Positions 44,954 to 54,545 of a stretch of DNA of 64,000 bases are shown here, piece after piece. The position numbers and the translations under genes were made by a program. Positions within the stretch are counted from its first letter, which is position 1; every line of letters starts with the position of its first letter. The notes under the pieces are model-generated. The model was not told the DNA's origin, did not search any database, and saw nothing but the letters and a program-made list of their open reading frames with translations. The stretch is taken from the NCBI RefSeq assembly GCF_019966545.1, contig NZ_JAIMIC010000003.1, forward strand, positions 423,380 to 487,379. The letters run 5' to 3'. The stretch comes from Heliomarina baculiformis. GTDB lineage: Bacteria; Pseudomonadota; Alphaproteobacteria; Rhodobacterales; Rhodobacteraceae.

Positions 44954-44982
44954 AAAAGGCCGCCTTACGGGGCGGCCTTTTT
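44954..44982 (+). terminator. Terminator of cysE
   Basis: AAAGGCCGCC and GGCGGCC(TTT) form a stem of at least 7 bp with a 6-base loop and a T-run, about 10 bases after the cysE stop. Confidence 0.92.
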
Positions 44983-45002
44983 CATGCCAGCGCGTGGTAG
45001 GT

Positions 45003-46193
45003 TCACGCCTCTATCGGCAAACCAAGCCTTGGATTGCGCTTTGCCGCGTACCAAGCTATCCCAAGCATCGCGATCCCGCCAAGAGCGAGAGCGGCACCAA
45101 CCTGACCGGTAACTCCCCAGCCATAACCCGCCGCCAGCGCCTGACCGGCAAGACACGGCCCCAGCGCATTGCCCGCGTTAAACGCCGCGTGGTTCATGGC
45201 GGCGGCGAGTGTCTGTGCGGTTCCGGCAACCTCCATCAGCCGCATCTGGATGGGCATGACCAGCCCGGCGGTCATCCCCATGATCAGGATCGCCAGCGTC
45301 ATCAGCATCCAGTTGCCCACGACAGCGGTGTAGAAAAGCGCGGCGAGGATCATGCCGATCAGCAGCACAAGCGCGCCTCCGAAATGGGACCAGTTCGCAA
45401 GCCGTCCGGCGAGAAAATTCCCCAGCGTCGCGCCGATGCCAAAGGCGGAAAGGGCAAGCGGGATGCTCCACACCGGCGCATTCGCAGAATCGATCATCGC
45501 GGCAGACAGGTAAGCATAGACGGCGAATACCGCGCCGAACCCGATTGCAGCGACCAGCAGGGTCAGCAGCACGTCGCGATTTGCCAGCGCGCTCAACTCG
45601 CTCAGCGGGTTCAACGTCTTGTCGCGCGGCACTGAGGGCGCGACACGGAACAGCATCAGCGCCGAGATTACTGTCACGGCGCCGACGATCACAAAGCACC
45701 AGCGCCAGCCAAAGCTTTGTCCGATTGCACCCGCGGCGGGCACGCCGATGACGTTGGCAATGGTCAGCCCGGTCAGAACCTGCGCAATCGCGGCCGCGCC
45801 GCGTCCCTTCGGGGAAAGCTGCGCGGCAAACAACATGGATACCCCAAGCAGCGTCCCATGGGGCAGACCGGACAGGAACCGGGACGCGACGAGAAGATCC
45901 AGATTGGGCGCAAATGCCGAGGTCAGATTTGCAACCCCGTAAAAAGCGACGAGCAAGAGGACCAGCGTCTTGCGATCCAACCATGCGCCCAGAACGGCCA
46001 AAATCGGCGCGCCGATGACAACTCCGATGGCGTAGGCGCTGACCGCATGTCCGGCAGCAGGTTCGCTCACTCCGAGATCAAGCGCGTAATAGGGCAAAAG
46101 ACCCATCGCGGCGAATTCGGCGACACCAACGGCAAAAGCACCAATCGCAAGAGACAGGATCGTCAGCCGCGCCTGACGGTCGAAATGAGACAT
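45003..46193 (-). CDS. MFS transporter, arabinose-efflux/AraJ type
   Basis: An inner membrane protein of 396 residues with 12 helices. The N-terminus is LTILSLAIGAFAVGVAEFAA, with GLLPYYALDLGVSEPAAGHAVSAYAIG after helix 1 and the motif A region LGAWLDRKTLV. These features are typical of the DHA1 (AraJ/YdhP-like) sugar or drug efflux group. The substrate is not predictable. The ATG at 46193 gives the normal N-terminus. An upstream start would add 18 unrelated residues. It converges with cysE. Confidence 0.88.
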   Translation of the reverse strand: MSHFDRQARLTILSLAIGAFAVGVAEFAAMGLLPYYALDLGVSEPAAGHAVSAYAIGVVIGAPILAVLGAWLDRKTLVLLLVAFYGVANLTSAFAPNLDLLVASRFLSGLPHGTLLGVSMLFAAQLSPKGRGAAAIAQVLTGLTIANVIGVPAAGAIGQSFGWRWCFVIVGAVTVISALMLFRVAPSVPRDKTLNPLSELSALANRDVLLTLLVAAIGFGAVFAVYAYLSAAMIDSANAPVWSIPLALSAFGIGATLGNFLAGRLANWSHFGGALVLLIGMILAALFYTAVVGNWMLMTLAILIMGMTAGLVMPIQMRLMEVAGTAQTLAAAMNHAAFNAGNALGPCLAGQALAAGYGWGVTGQVGAALALGGIAMLGIAWYAAKRNPRLGLPIEA

Positions 46194-46335
46194 CGGAAAC
46201 CCCGGGGTTAGAAAGCAGGCCCGTCGCGGATTTCCGCAGCGCAGCAATTTCGAACCTAAAGAATGTTGGCGCTATCGCAAGCGTGCCCGGTGCATGGGCG
46301 GCATGAGACTTTTGCATGGCTCATGGGCGGAAACG

Positions 46336-46368
46336 AAAAACCCCGGCCGCCTGACGGGAAGGCCGGGG
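46336..46368 (-). terminator. Terminator of pdhABC
   Basis: On the minus strand CCCCGGCC and GGCCGGGG form a perfect 8-bp stem with a 12-base loop, followed by TTTTT, 24 bases after the pdhC stop. Confidence 0.9.
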
Positions 46369-46391
46369 TGATTTCTGTTCTGTCGTGCCGG

Positions 46392-47711
46392 TCAGGCGAG
46401 CATGACCATCGGGTTTTCAAGGTTCTCGACAATGGCCTGCAAGAGCTGCGCGCCGAGCGCGCCGTCTATGACCCGGTGGTCGACCGACAGGGTGACGGAC
46501 ATCACCGTTGCCACGGTCACTTCGCCGTCTTTTCCGATCACCGGCTTTTTCACACCGGCCCCGACCGCAAGAATCGCACCATGAGGCGGGTTGATCACCG
46601 CGTCAAAGTTATCGATCCCGAACATGCCAAGGTTGGAGATGGCAAAGCTGCCGCCCTGATATTCATGCGGCGCAAGCTTGCGGTCGCGGGCACGGGTGGC
46701 AAAGTCTTTCATCTCGGCGGACAGCGCCGAGAGCGATTTCATCTCTGCGTCCTTCAGAACCGGGGTGAACAGACCGCCTTCGATGGCGACTGCAACCGCC
46801 ACGTCCGAAGGTTTCAGCTTTAGCATCCGGTCGCCTGCCCAGACCGCATTGGCATCCGGCACCGATTGCAGCGCCAGAGCGCAGGCCTTGATGATAAAGT
46901 CGTTGACCGACAGCTTTACACCGCGACCTTCAAGCTGCTTGTTCAGATCAGCGCGGAACTTCATCAGCGCGTCCAGCTTGATGTCGCGCCGCAGGTAGAA
47001 ATGCGGGATCGACTGCTTGGCCTCGGTCAGGCGCGCAGCGATGGTTTTGCGCATCCCGTCAAGCTTGACCTCTTCGTAGTCGCGGCCTTCGTACATCTTG
47101 GTCACGGCTTCGGTGGATGGGCCCTGCGCCATCGCGGCGGGGGCCGCCGCCGCTGCCGGAGCGGCTTTTTCGGCCGCCGGTGCAGGTGCCTCACCCGGTT
47201 TCGCGGATTCCACGTCTGCCTTCACGATCCGCCCATGCGGACCCGATCCCTTGATCGAGCCAAGATCCAACCCCTTGTCCGCAGCGATCCGACGCGCGAG
47301 AGGCGACGCAAAGATGCGCTCGCCATCCTTGTCCGGGGCAGGGGGCGCCTTTGCGGCGGGCTTTTCCGGTTCGGCTTGCGCCTCTTTCGGTACCGGCTTT
47401 TCGGCCGGTTTCTCGGCGGTTTCCGATTTTTCGGGAGCCGAGGTCTCACCGATATCATCGGCGCTTTCACCCTCTTCCAGCAGCACGGCGATGGGCGTGT
47501 TCACCTTTACCCCTTCGGTGCCCTCGGCGACGAGGATCTTGCCGACGGTGCCTTCGTCCACCGCCTCGAATTCCATCGTCGCCTTGTCGGTCTCGATCTC
47601 AGCCAGCAGGTCGCCCGAGGATACGGTATCGCCCTCCTTGACCAGCCATTTCGCCAGCGTGCCCTCTTCCATGGTCGGGGACAGGGCGGGCATCAGGATT
47701 TCCGTAGGCAT
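46392..47711 (-). CDS. pdhC: Pyruvate dehydrogenase E2, dihydrolipoamide acetyltransferase
   Basis: E2 (439 residues) transfers acetyl groups to CoA and forms the core of the PDH complex. One lipoyl domain (1-80, lipoyl Lys in [12 protein letters not shown]) is followed by an Ala/Pro/Lys/Glu-rich linker. The peripheral subunit-binding domain comes next ([17 protein letters not shown] and [12 protein letters not shown]), then a second linker. The acyltransferase domain has [12 protein letters not shown] with the catalytic His. Last gene of pdhABC, 12 bases after pdhB. Confidence 0.97.
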   Translation of the reverse strand: MPTEILMPALSPTMEEGTLAKWLVKEGDTVSSGDLLAEIETDKATMEFEAVDEGTVGKILVAEGTEGVKVNTPIAVLLEEGESADDIGETSAPEKSETAEKPAEKPVPKEAQAEPEKPAAKAPPAPDKDGERIFASPLARRIAADKGLDLGSIKGSGPHGRIVKADVESAKPGEAPAPAAEKAAPAAAAAPAAMAQGPSTEAVTKMYEGRDYEEVKLDGMRKTIAARLTEAKQSIPHFYLRRDIKLDALMKFRADLNKQLEGRGVKLSVNDFIIKACALALQSVPDANAVWAGDRMLKLKPSDVAVAVAIEGGLFTPVLKDAEMKSLSALSAEMKDFATRARDRKLAPHEYQGGSFAISNLGMFGIDNFDAVINPPHGAILAVGAGVKKPVIGKDGEVTVATVMSVTLSVDHRVIDGALGAQLLQAIVENLENPMVMLA

Positions 47712-47723
47712 CTCGCGCGCTCC

Positions 47724-49085
47724 TTACCGGTAGGTGACTTTATGGACCGCCTCGATCACCTCGTCGGTGGTCACCAGCGCCAGTTTCTCGAGGTTTGCCG
47801 CATAGGGCATCGGGACGTCCTTGCCGGTACAGTTGATCACCGGCGCATCGAGATAGTCAAACGCCTCTTGCATGATGACCGAGCTGATGTAGCTGCCGAC
47901 CGAGCCCTGCGGCCAACCTTCTTCGACGGTGACGCAACGGTTGGTCTTTTTGACCGACCGGATGATCGCATCCGTATCCATCGGGCGCAGGGTCCGCAGG
48001 TCAAGCACCTCGGCATTGATCCCGTCCTCGGCCAGCTTGTCGGCGGCTTCGAGCGCGTATTGCATCCCGATGCCAAAGCTGACGATCGTCACGTCATCGC
48101 CCTCACGCCAGATCCGGGCCTTGCCAAACGGCACGGTATAATCGTCGATATCCGGCACCTCGAAAGTGCGACCGTAAAGGATCTCGTTTTCGAGGAAGAT
48201 CACCGGGTTTGCATCGCGGATCGCGGTTTTCATCAGCCCCTTATAGTCCGAGGCCGAATAGGGCATCGCCACTTTCAGGCCCGGGATCTGCATGAACCAG
48301 GCGGCATAGTCCTGGCTGTGCTGCGCCGCCACGCGGGCGGCTGCCCCGTTCGGGCCACGGAAGACCATTGGCGCCCCCATCTGACCGCCCGACATGTACA
48401 GCGTCTTGGCGGCAGAGTTGATGATCTGGTCCATCGCCTGCATCGCGAAGTTGAAGGTCATGAACTCGACGATGGGTTTCAGCCCGCCAAAGGCCGCCCC
48501 AACCGCGACACCGGCAAAACCGTGCTCGGTAATCGGCGTGTCGATCACACGTTTGGGGCCGAATTCGTCCAAGAGTCCCTGGCTGATCTTGTAGGCCCCT
48601 TGATACTCGGCGACTTCCTCGCCCATCAGGTAGACGTCCTCGTCACGGCGCATCTCTTCGGCCATCGCGTCGCGTAGCGCTTCGCGGACCGTCTGCTTCT
48701 TCATTTCGGTGCCTTCCGGCCAGTCGGGCGACGTGTCCGCTGGTTTCGACTTAGGCGCCTCGGCTGCCGGCTTCTCCTCCGGGTTGTCGGGCTTGGCTTC
48801 TTCCTTAGGTGCCGAGGAAACCTCGATATCGTCGGCGCTTTCGCCTTCTTCGACCATTACGGCGATGGGGGTGTTCACCTTGACGCCCTCGGTGCCTTCC
48901 TCAATCAGGATCTTGCCGACGATACCTTCATCGACTGCTTCGAATTCCATCGTGGCTTTGTCGGTCTCGATCTCTGCGAGGATATCGCCCGAGGAAACCG
49001 TATCGCCCTCTTTGACGAGCCATTTCGCCAGAGTGCCCTCTTCCATTGTTGGTGACAGGGCCGGCATCAGAATTTCGGTTGCCAT
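47724..49085 (-). CDS. pdhB: Pyruvate dehydrogenase E1 beta subunit with N-terminal lipoyl domain
   Basis: E1-beta (453 residues). The core (about 130-453) has the transketolase pyrimidine domain, [20 protein letters not shown], and the C-terminal domain with [14 protein letters not shown]. The first 80 residues are a complete lipoyl domain (lipoyl Lys in [12 protein letters not shown]) nearly identical to that of pdhC, joined by a Pro/Ala/Glu linker. Lipoylated E1-beta is known from several alphaproteobacteria. Confidence 0.97.
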   Translation of the reverse strand: MATEILMPALSPTMEEGTLAKWLVKEGDTVSSGDILAEIETDKATMEFEAVDEGIVGKILIEEGTEGVKVNTPIAVMVEEGESADDIEVSSAPKEEAKPDNPEEKPAAEAPKSKPADTSPDWPEGTEMKKQTVREALRDAMAEEMRRDEDVYLMGEEVAEYQGAYKISQGLLDEFGPKRVIDTPITEHGFAGVAVGAAFGGLKPIVEFMTFNFAMQAMDQIINSAAKTLYMSGGQMGAPMVFRGPNGAAARVAAQHSQDYAAWFMQIPGLKVAMPYSASDYKGLMKTAIRDANPVIFLENEILYGRTFEVPDIDDYTVPFGKARIWREGDDVTIVSFGIGMQYALEAADKLAEDGINAEVLDLRTLRPMDTDAIIRSVKKTNRCVTVEEGWPQGSVGSYISSVIMQEAFDYLDAPVINCTGKDVPMPYAANLEKLALVTTDEVIEAVHKVTYR

Positions 49086-49086
49086 C

Positions 49087-50100
49087 TCAGTTCACCTCCT
49101 GTGGAATTTCGGTGGCATAGATGTCGGTCCACAGCTCCTCGACGGCAGGTTCGGGGCTTTCCTTGGCAAACTCAGCCGAGGCGTTGACGATCTCTTTGAT
49201 TTCCTTGTCGATTTCTTTCAGCTTGTCCTCGGTGATGGACTTGCCGCTCAACAGCTTGGCGCGGACCTGTTCAATGGGGTCGCGTTCCTCGCGCATTTTT
49301 TGCACTTCTTCGCGGGTCCGGTACTTGGCCGGGTCCGACATGGAGTGACCGCGGTAGCGATAGGTCTTGATTTCGAGGATGTAGGGACCGTCGCCTTTGC
49401 GGCAGTGGGCCACCGCGCGCTCTCCGGCCTCTTTTACAGAGATCACGTCCATCCCGTCGACCATCTCGCCGGGGATACCAAAGGGTTCACCGCGCTTGTG
49501 GATTTCATCGGTTGAGGTCGAGCGTTTCTGTGACGTGCCCATCGCATACTGGTTGTTCTCGATCACAAAGATCACCGGCAGCTTCCAGAGGGCGGCCATG
49601 TTGAAGCTTTCGTAAACCTGTCCCTGGTTCGCGGCGCCGTCCCCGAAATAGGTGAATGTTACGCGGCCGTTTTCCTTGTAGCGATCGGCAAAGGCCAGAC
49701 CGGCGCCAAGCGGCACCTGCGCGCCCACGATGCCATGCCCGCCGTAAAAGTTCTTCTCTTTCGAGAACATGTGCATCGAGCCGCCCTTGCCCTTTGAGTA
49801 ACCGCCTTCGCGGCCCGTCAGTTCGGCCATGACGCCCTTTGGGTCCATGCCGCAGGCCAGCATATGCCCGTGGTCACGATAGGAGGTGATCCGCTTGTCG
49901 CCTTCCTCGGCAGCGGCCTCGAGTCCGACAACAACGGCCTCCTGTCCGATGTAAAGGTGACAGAAGCCGCCGATCAGGCCCATGCCATAAAGCTGGCCGG
50001 CCTTCTCCTCGAAACGGCGGATCAGCAGCATGTCGCGATAATAGGATAACATCTCCTCGGGGGAGACCTCGGATTTCTTCGTGGTTTTTCGGGCGGCCAT
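49087..50100 (-). CDS. pdhA: Pyruvate dehydrogenase E1 alpha subunit
   Basis: E1-alpha (337 residues from the ATG at 50100, GGGGAG upstream) decarboxylates pyruvate with thiamine diphosphate. ThDP motif [20 protein letters not shown] and [10 protein letters not shown], and the loop [20 protein letters not shown] are present. It is separated from pdhB by one base. A 20-bp palindrome lies 26 bp upstream. Confidence 0.97.
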   Translation of the reverse strand: MAARKTTKKSEVSPEEMLSYYRDMLLIRRFEEKAGQLYGMGLIGGFCHLYIGQEAVVVGLEAAAEEGDKRITSYRDHGHMLACGMDPKGVMAELTGREGGYSKGKGGSMHMFSKEKNFYGGHGIVGAQVPLGAGLAFADRYKENGRVTFTYFGDGAANQGQVYESFNMAALWKLPVIFVIENNQYAMGTSQKRSTSTDEIHKRGEPFGIPGEMVDGMDVISVKEAGERAVAHCRKGDGPYILEIKTYRYRGHSMSDPAKYRTREEVQKMREERDPIEQVRAKLLSGKSITEDKLKEIDKEIKEIVNASAEFAKESPEPAVEELWTDIYATEIPQEVN

Positions 50101-50125
50101 ATCTCTGAACTCCCCATCTGGAAAC

Positions 50126-50145
50126 ATAGTTTAGTGTTAAACTAT
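50126..50145. promoter_or_regulatory. Perfect 20-bp palindrome upstream of pdhA
   Basis: ATAGTTTA-GTGT-TAAACTAT has 8-bp perfect arms and lies 26-45 bp before the pdhA start, probably over the promoter or transcript start. It is unlike the Escherichia coli PdhR site. A dimeric regulator of pdhABC probably binds here. Inference from symmetry and position. Confidence 0.6.
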
Positions 50146-50249
50146 TCTATAGGGCAGATTATAGAGCGTTGCGAGCAATTTAAACCCCGCACGGCAAGAC
50201 CGGCAGATATTTGGAAAAATTGTTACGAAACAGAGAGGCGAGGGGGCGT

Positions 50250-50549
50250 TCAGCGGATGACGATCTCATCAGCGCGCAGCAGGCCAAGCACGTCGCGCGC
50301 CTGCTGGTCGAGCAGATCCAGATCGAGGTAGTTGTCGGAGAGCCGCTTGGTGAGGTTTTCCATCACCTTGATATCCGACTGGAGCGCGGCGAGATCGCGG
50401 CTGAGCGTGTCGGCCTCGGCGGCGATTTCCACGCGTCGGAACAGCCCATAATTGCCCTGCACGGCCGCAAAGGTGAAATAGGCGCTCAGCGCAAAAGCCA
50501 GTGCGAAAAAGAAGATACCGCCTAAGCCGGGACGTGTGGAACGGGTCAA
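50250..50549 (-). CDS. FtsB/DivIC-family septum protein
   Basis: This 99-residue single-pass membrane protein has a hydrophobic helix (about 7-26, GGIFFFALAFALSAYFTFAA), then GNYGLFRRVEI, and a coiled-coil with Leu heptads (LSRDLAALQSDIKVMENLTKR). This is the FtsB/DivIC layout used in the divisome with FtsL and FtsQ. I prefer the TTG at 50549 because GAGAGG lies 6 bases upstream. A GTG at 50591 would add 14 charged residues and lacks a ribosome site. Neighbouring pdh and glycolytic genes match the usual alphaproteobacterial order. Confidence 0.85.
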   Translation of the reverse strand: MTRSTRPGLGGIFFFALAFALSAYFTFAAVQGNYGLFRRVEIAAEADTLSRDLAALQSDIKVMENLTKRLSDNYLDLDLLDQQARDVLGLLRADEIVIR

Positions 50550-50689
50550 CTGCTGCCTCTCATGCGCTCTTTTTGTAAACGCTTGATCCACTATGACACA
50601 GGTGATTCGCCAAGTGAATCCCCTGTTTCCAAAAATGAGGGCGCAGGCGTCATTTTTCGCCTACGCCCCGCTTTTCGCAGATGGGCCGA

Positions 50690-51583
50690 TCAGCCTGCGT
50701 TTGAGGCCGTGTAGATGCCTTCGATGGTCTCATCCAGCGTGGCGTCGAAATCTTCGTCGCTCTGCTTGGCGTCGAGCCCTTCGGTCAGCGCCCGCGAGAA
50801 AGAAGCGATGACGCCGGTGTTCTTGGAGAGCCGCTCGTTGGCTTCTTCACGGCTGTACCCGCCCGAGAGTGCCACAACCCGCATCACCCGGTTATGGTTG
50901 ACCAACGGCTGATACAGATTCTCGGTTTCGGGCAGGGTCAGCTTGAGCATGACCTTGAAGCTTTCCGGCAGCTCGTCGAGACGGCGCAGCAACTGGTCGA
51001 GCAGGATGCCTTCGGCTTCTTTCTTGTCGGCGATGCTGATGGTCACCTCGGGTTCGATGATCGGCACCAGATCGTGCTTGAGCACCTGCTCGCCGATGTC
51101 GAACTGCTGATCGACGACCTTTCGGATGCCTTCCGCCGAGGCTGCGTTGATCACCGAACGCATCTTGGTGCCAAAAATCCCTGCCTCCTTGGCGCGGCTG
51201 AGCAGTTCATCGAGGCCGGGCATCGGCTTCATCAACTGAACGCCGTCTTCTTCGTCTGCAAGGCCCTTGTCGATCTTGAGAAACGGCACCACGCCGCAGT
51301 CTTCCCAGAGGTACTGAGCCGACGGCTTGCCGCCGATTTCGCGATCCATGGTCATTTCGAACAGGATCGCACCGATAACCCGCTCTCCGGTAAAGGCCGA
51401 AGAGGTCACGATCCGCGAACGCATCGCATGGATCAGGTCGAACATCTCCGCTTCGGAGCTGTATTCGTCTTCCTCGATCCCATAGAGGCGCAGCGCCTTG
51501 GGGCTTGACCCGCCGCTTTGATCGAGCGCCGCGATAAAGCCTTTGCCAGAGGTCATCTTTTGCGTCTGTTCGGAATTGGACAT
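50690..51583 (-). CDS. fda: Fructose-bisphosphate aldolase, class I
   Basis: The enzyme (297 residues) cleaves fructose 1,6-bisphosphate using a Schiff-base Lys. GFIAALDQSGGSSPKALRLY at the start, FLKIDKGLADEEDGVQLM, GTKMRSVIN and VMLKLTLPETENLY (probable Schiff-base Lys) are the class I signatures. Length matches the short bacterial form. The start is the ATG before SNSEQTQ. The two genes upstream (pgk) and this one form a glycolytic pair on the same strand. Confidence 0.94.
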   Translation of the reverse strand: MSNSEQTQKMTSGKGFIAALDQSGGSSPKALRLYGIEEDEYSSEAEMFDLIHAMRSRIVTSSAFTGERVIGAILFEMTMDREIGGKPSAQYLWEDCGVVPFLKIDKGLADEEDGVQLMKPMPGLDELLSRAKEAGIFGTKMRSVINAASAEGIRKVVDQQFDIGEQVLKHDLVPIIEPEVTISIADKKEAEGILLDQLLRRLDELPESFKVMLKLTLPETENLYQPLVNHNRVMRVVALSGGYSREEANERLSKNTGVIASFSRALTEGLDAKQSDEDFDATLDETIEGIYTASNAG

Positions 51584-51696
51584 AATGTTTTTCACTCGCA
51601 TTTCGGGGCAGGCCGTTCTTGGCCGGAATCCATCGTTCACAAGGTCTTAGGCAATGCCTGACCTTGATTCAATGCTGGTGGCGCTAACTGCCTCCG

Positions 51697-52887
51697 TCAC
51701 GCTTTCAGTGCGGCGACTCCGGGCAGGGTTTTGCCCTCCATCCATTCAAGAAACGCACCCCCTGCGGTCGAGATATATGTGAAATCATCCGACGCGCCGG
51801 CCTTGTTCAGTGCGGCCACGGTGTCACCGCCACCGGCGACGGTAATCAGTTTGCCCGCGCGGGTCAGGTCCGCCGCCGCCTTGGCGGCCGCATTGGTGGC
51901 AGCGTCAAATGGAGCGATCTCAAAGGCGCCCAGAGGTCCGTTCCAGATGACGGTTTTGGCGCGCTCGAACACCTGAAGGATATGCGATACCGAATCCGGC
52001 CCAGCGTCGAGGATCATCGCGTCGTCCGGCACGTCCTCGGTCTTGACGGTCTCACTCGGAGCGTTTTCCGCAAACTCGCGCGCAACGACCGCGTCGCGCG
52101 GCAAGAGAAGCTCGCACCCGGTTTTGGCCGCCTTGGCCGCGATTTCGCGGGCGGTATCGGCAAGGTCGTGCTCGCAAAGCGATTTGCCTACGTCGATGCC
52201 GCTGGCGGCAAGAAAGGTATTGGCCATACCACCGCCGATCACCAGCACATCGACCTTTTCAATCAGGTTCGAGAGGAGATCGAGCTTGGTCGACACCTTG
52301 GCGCCGCCGACGACGGCGACAACGGGACGTTCCGGGTCGCCAAGTGCGGATTCGAGCGCGGAAAGCTCGGCCTCCATCAGCCGACCGGCGCAGGAGGGCA
52401 GCAGTTGTGCGACGCCTTCGGTCGAGGCGTGTGCCCGGTGCGCGGCGGAAAAGGCATCGTTGCAATAGACATCACCAAGCTCGGCGAATTCCGCCGCCAG
52501 TTCGGCATCGTTCTTTTCCTCGCCGGGCTGAAAGCGCGTGTTCTCCAAAAGCAGAACAGAACCCTCGGGCAGGGCACCGACAGCAGCGCGGGCGGCATCG
52601 CCCCGGCAATCGGCGCAGAACATGACCGGCGCCTCAAGCGCGGCGGCAATCGGTTCGACCAGCGGACGCAGCGACATCTCGGGGACATGTTTGCCCTTGG
52701 GACGTCCGAAATGCGCCAGCAGGATCGGTTTGCCACCCGCTTTCAGAATGTCCTTAAGCGTCGGGACAATGCGCTGGATGCGGGTATCGTCGGTGACTCG
52801 CCCGTCTTCCATCGGAACGTTGATATCAACCCTCACCAGCACACGTTTGCCGTTCAGATCCATATCGTCCAGCGTGTTCCAGCCCAT
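51697..52887 (-). CDS. pgk: Phosphoglycerate kinase
   Basis: Pgk (396 residues) transfers phosphate between 1,3-bisphosphoglycerate and ADP. Signatures are [54 protein letters not shown] and the C-terminal [16 protein letters not shown]. It precedes the aldolase gene by 113 bases. Confidence 0.97.
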   Translation of the reverse strand: MGWNTLDDMDLNGKRVLVRVDINVPMEDGRVTDDTRIQRIVPTLKDILKAGGKPILLAHFGRPKGKHVPEMSLRPLVEPIAAALEAPVMFCADCRGDAARAAVGALPEGSVLLLENTRFQPGEEKNDAELAAEFAELGDVYCNDAFSAAHRAHASTEGVAQLLPSCAGRLMEAELSALESALGDPERPVVAVVGGAKVSTKLDLLSNLIEKVDVLVIGGGMANTFLAASGIDVGKSLCEHDLADTAREIAAKAAKTGCELLLPRDAVVAREFAENAPSETVKTEDVPDDAMILDAGPDSVSHILQVFERAKTVIWNGPLGAFEIAPFDAATNAAAKAAADLTRAGKLITVAGGGDTVAALNKAGASDDFTYISTAGGAFLEWMEGKTLPGVAALKA

Positions 52888-53014
52888 ATCGCTCCCTTTC
52901 CTTTGGTGTCAGCAAGGTTTTTCCTGCATTTGCGGCACGGGTCAATGGTTCACTTGGCTTTCCCGCCCGCGAGCCTTAGGTAATCCGCCAAAGGTTAAAA
53001 GACAGGAGAGCCCG

Positions 53015-53521
53015 ATGGCCGAGATCAAAGACCCGGAAAACACGATCCTGATGGAGCTGAAAGACGGCACCGTCACGATCGAACTCATGCCCGATGTGGC
53101 CCCCAAACATGCCGAGCGGATGAAGGAACTGGCCCGCGCCGGTGAATATGACAACGTCTGCTTTCACCGCGTGATCGAAGGCTTCATGGCCCAGACCGGC
53201 GACGTTCAGCACGGCGATATGGAGGACGGGTTCAACATCCGCATGGCTGGTACCGGCGGCTCCGAGCACCCGGATCTGCCCGCCGAATTCTCTAAGCTGC
53301 CCCATGACCGTGGCACCCTTGGCGCGGCCCGGTCGCAGAACCCGAATTCGGCCAACTCGCAGTTCTTCATCAACTTCAAGGACAACCATTTCCTGAACGG
53401 TCAGTACACGGTTTATGGCCGCGTCATTTCTGGCATGGAACATGTGGATGCGATCACCCGGGGCGAGCCGCCAGCGGATCCTGACCGTATGATCAGCGTC
53501 AAGGTGGCCGCAGATGTTTAA
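53015..53521 (+). CDS. ppiB: Peptidyl-prolyl cis-trans isomerase, cyclophilin type (cytoplasmic)
   Basis: This cyclophilin (168 residues, no signal peptide) has VCFHRVIEGFMAQTGDV, AGTGGSEHPDLPAEFS, ARSQNPNSANSQFFI and GQYTVYGRVISGMEHVD. The Arg in FHRVI is the catalytic one. AGGAG precedes the ATG. Its end overlaps the next gene by 8 bases, so the pair is co-translated. Confidence 0.95.
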   Translation: MAEIKDPENTILMELKDGTVTIELMPDVAPKHAERMKELARAGEYDNVCFHRVIEGFMAQTGDVQHGDMEDGFNIRMAGTGGSEHPDLPAEFSKLPHDRGTLGAARSQNPNSANSQFFINFKDNHFLNGQYTVYGRVISGMEHVDAITRGEPPADPDRMISVKVAADV

Positions 53522-54065
53522 GCCTGCGCTGACCGCTGCGGTGCTGCTGGCCGCCGGGCCCGCGCTGGCCACAGGCCTTGAGATCGAAGTCGCGGGCGAA
53601 AACTCGGGCACGATCACCATCGACCTGCTGGAAGATGTCGCGCCTCAGCACGTGGAGCAGATCACCGCTCTGGCCGAGGCAGGGGCCTATGATGGCGTGG
53701 TGTTCCACCGCGTGATCGACGGTTTCATGGCCCAGACGGGTGACGTGGAGTTCGGCAAGCTTGGCGATGACATGCGCCGAGCAGGCACCGGCGGATCGGA
53801 TCGCCCGGACCTGCCAGCTGAATTCTCGGACATTCCTTACGAACGCGGTATCGTCGGCATGGCCCGGTCGCAGAACCCGGATAGCGCCAATTCGCAGTTC
53901 TTCATCATGTTCAATGATTACCCGAGCCTGAACGGTCAGTACACGGTCGTGGGTCGGGTGACCGACGGCATGGATGTTGTCGATGCGATCAAGCGCGGCA
54001 AAGGCCCCAACGGGGCCGTGATCGGTGAGCCGGACCGCATGGTCAAGGTAACCGTTACCGAATGA
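53514..54065 (+). CDS. ppiA: Peptidyl-prolyl cis-trans isomerase, cyclophilin type (exported)
   Basis: A paralogue of the preceding cyclophilin with an N-terminal signal peptide (residues 1-19, cleavage after ALA), so it works in the periplasm. VVFHRVIDGFMAQTGDVEFG, SQNPDSANSQFFIMFN and GQYTVVGRVTDGMDVVD are intact. 183 residues. The 8-base overlap with the upstream gene links the cytoplasmic and periplasmic forms. Confidence 0.95.
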   Translation: MFKPALTAAVLLAAGPALATGLEIEVAGENSGTITIDLLEDVAPQHVEQITALAEAGAYDGVVFHRVIDGFMAQTGDVEFGKLGDDMRRAGTGGSDRPDLPAEFSDIPYERGIVGMARSQNPDSANSQFFIMFNDYPSLNGQYTVVGRVTDGMDVVDAIKRGKGPNGAVIGEPDRMVKVTVTE

Positions 54066-54452
54066 AAATTTTTGCGCCGGGGCGGGGTTCCGGCGCATTA
54101 CGCTCAAAGTTCAGGTGTCCGGCTTGCCTGCTTTGAATGCGTACCGGCATCAAGACTGATTGCTGAGCACAGCCGCGAGGCTTAAATCGCGCGATGGCTT
54201 TCCTGCAGTGCTTCCCGCGTATGGTCCCGGTTAACGGTTGCCAGCACCCTTTGGGCAAGTTTCGCGGTCGATTTGCGCGCTGTCAATGATCCGGCTGCCA
54301 GAGCTCAAGACGGATCATCGGTTTTGAGCAATGCGTTAAGGCATCTTCAACATCGACAACCCGCGCTAAGAGTAGCTCGTTGCTTCAGGCATTTGCAGGA
54401 CCGAAATTAGTGCAGGTTACTGACCAAAACGGTGTCAAAACGTCCCCAAACG
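54066..54452. other. Intergenic stretch without a gene
   Basis: About 390 bases between the exported cyclophilin and the bactofilin terminator. A GCGCCGG/CCGGCGC hairpin directly after the cyclophilin gene lacks a T-run and is at best a weak terminator. No coding frame with family resemblance or tRNA was seen. Confidence 0.5.
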
Positions 54453-54485
54453 AAAAAGGCCGGCCGCCTTGCGGGCGGACCAGCC
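54453..54485 (-). terminator. Terminator of the M23 peptidase-bactofilin operon
   Basis: On the minus strand GGCTGGTCCGCC and GGCGGCCGGCC form an 11-12-bp stem with minor mismatches, followed by TTTTT, about 60 bases after the bactofilin stop. Confidence 0.8.
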
Positions 54486-54545
54486 ATCTTTTTATCCGTA
54501 TTACGGCTACCTTCGTTCAAGCAGCAGCCCAGTTTACTTAGCCGA

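Noticed and set aside
46866-48677. A 603-codon open frame on the plus strand opposite pdhB/pdhC
   Set aside because: It is the mirror frame of two well-supported PDH genes in GC-rich DNA, is rich in Arg/His/Gly and has no family motif.
54066-54545. A small RNA or tRNA after the exported cyclophilin
   Set aside because: No cloverleaf, no promoter plus terminator pair in the same direction, and only the bactofilin terminator was found.
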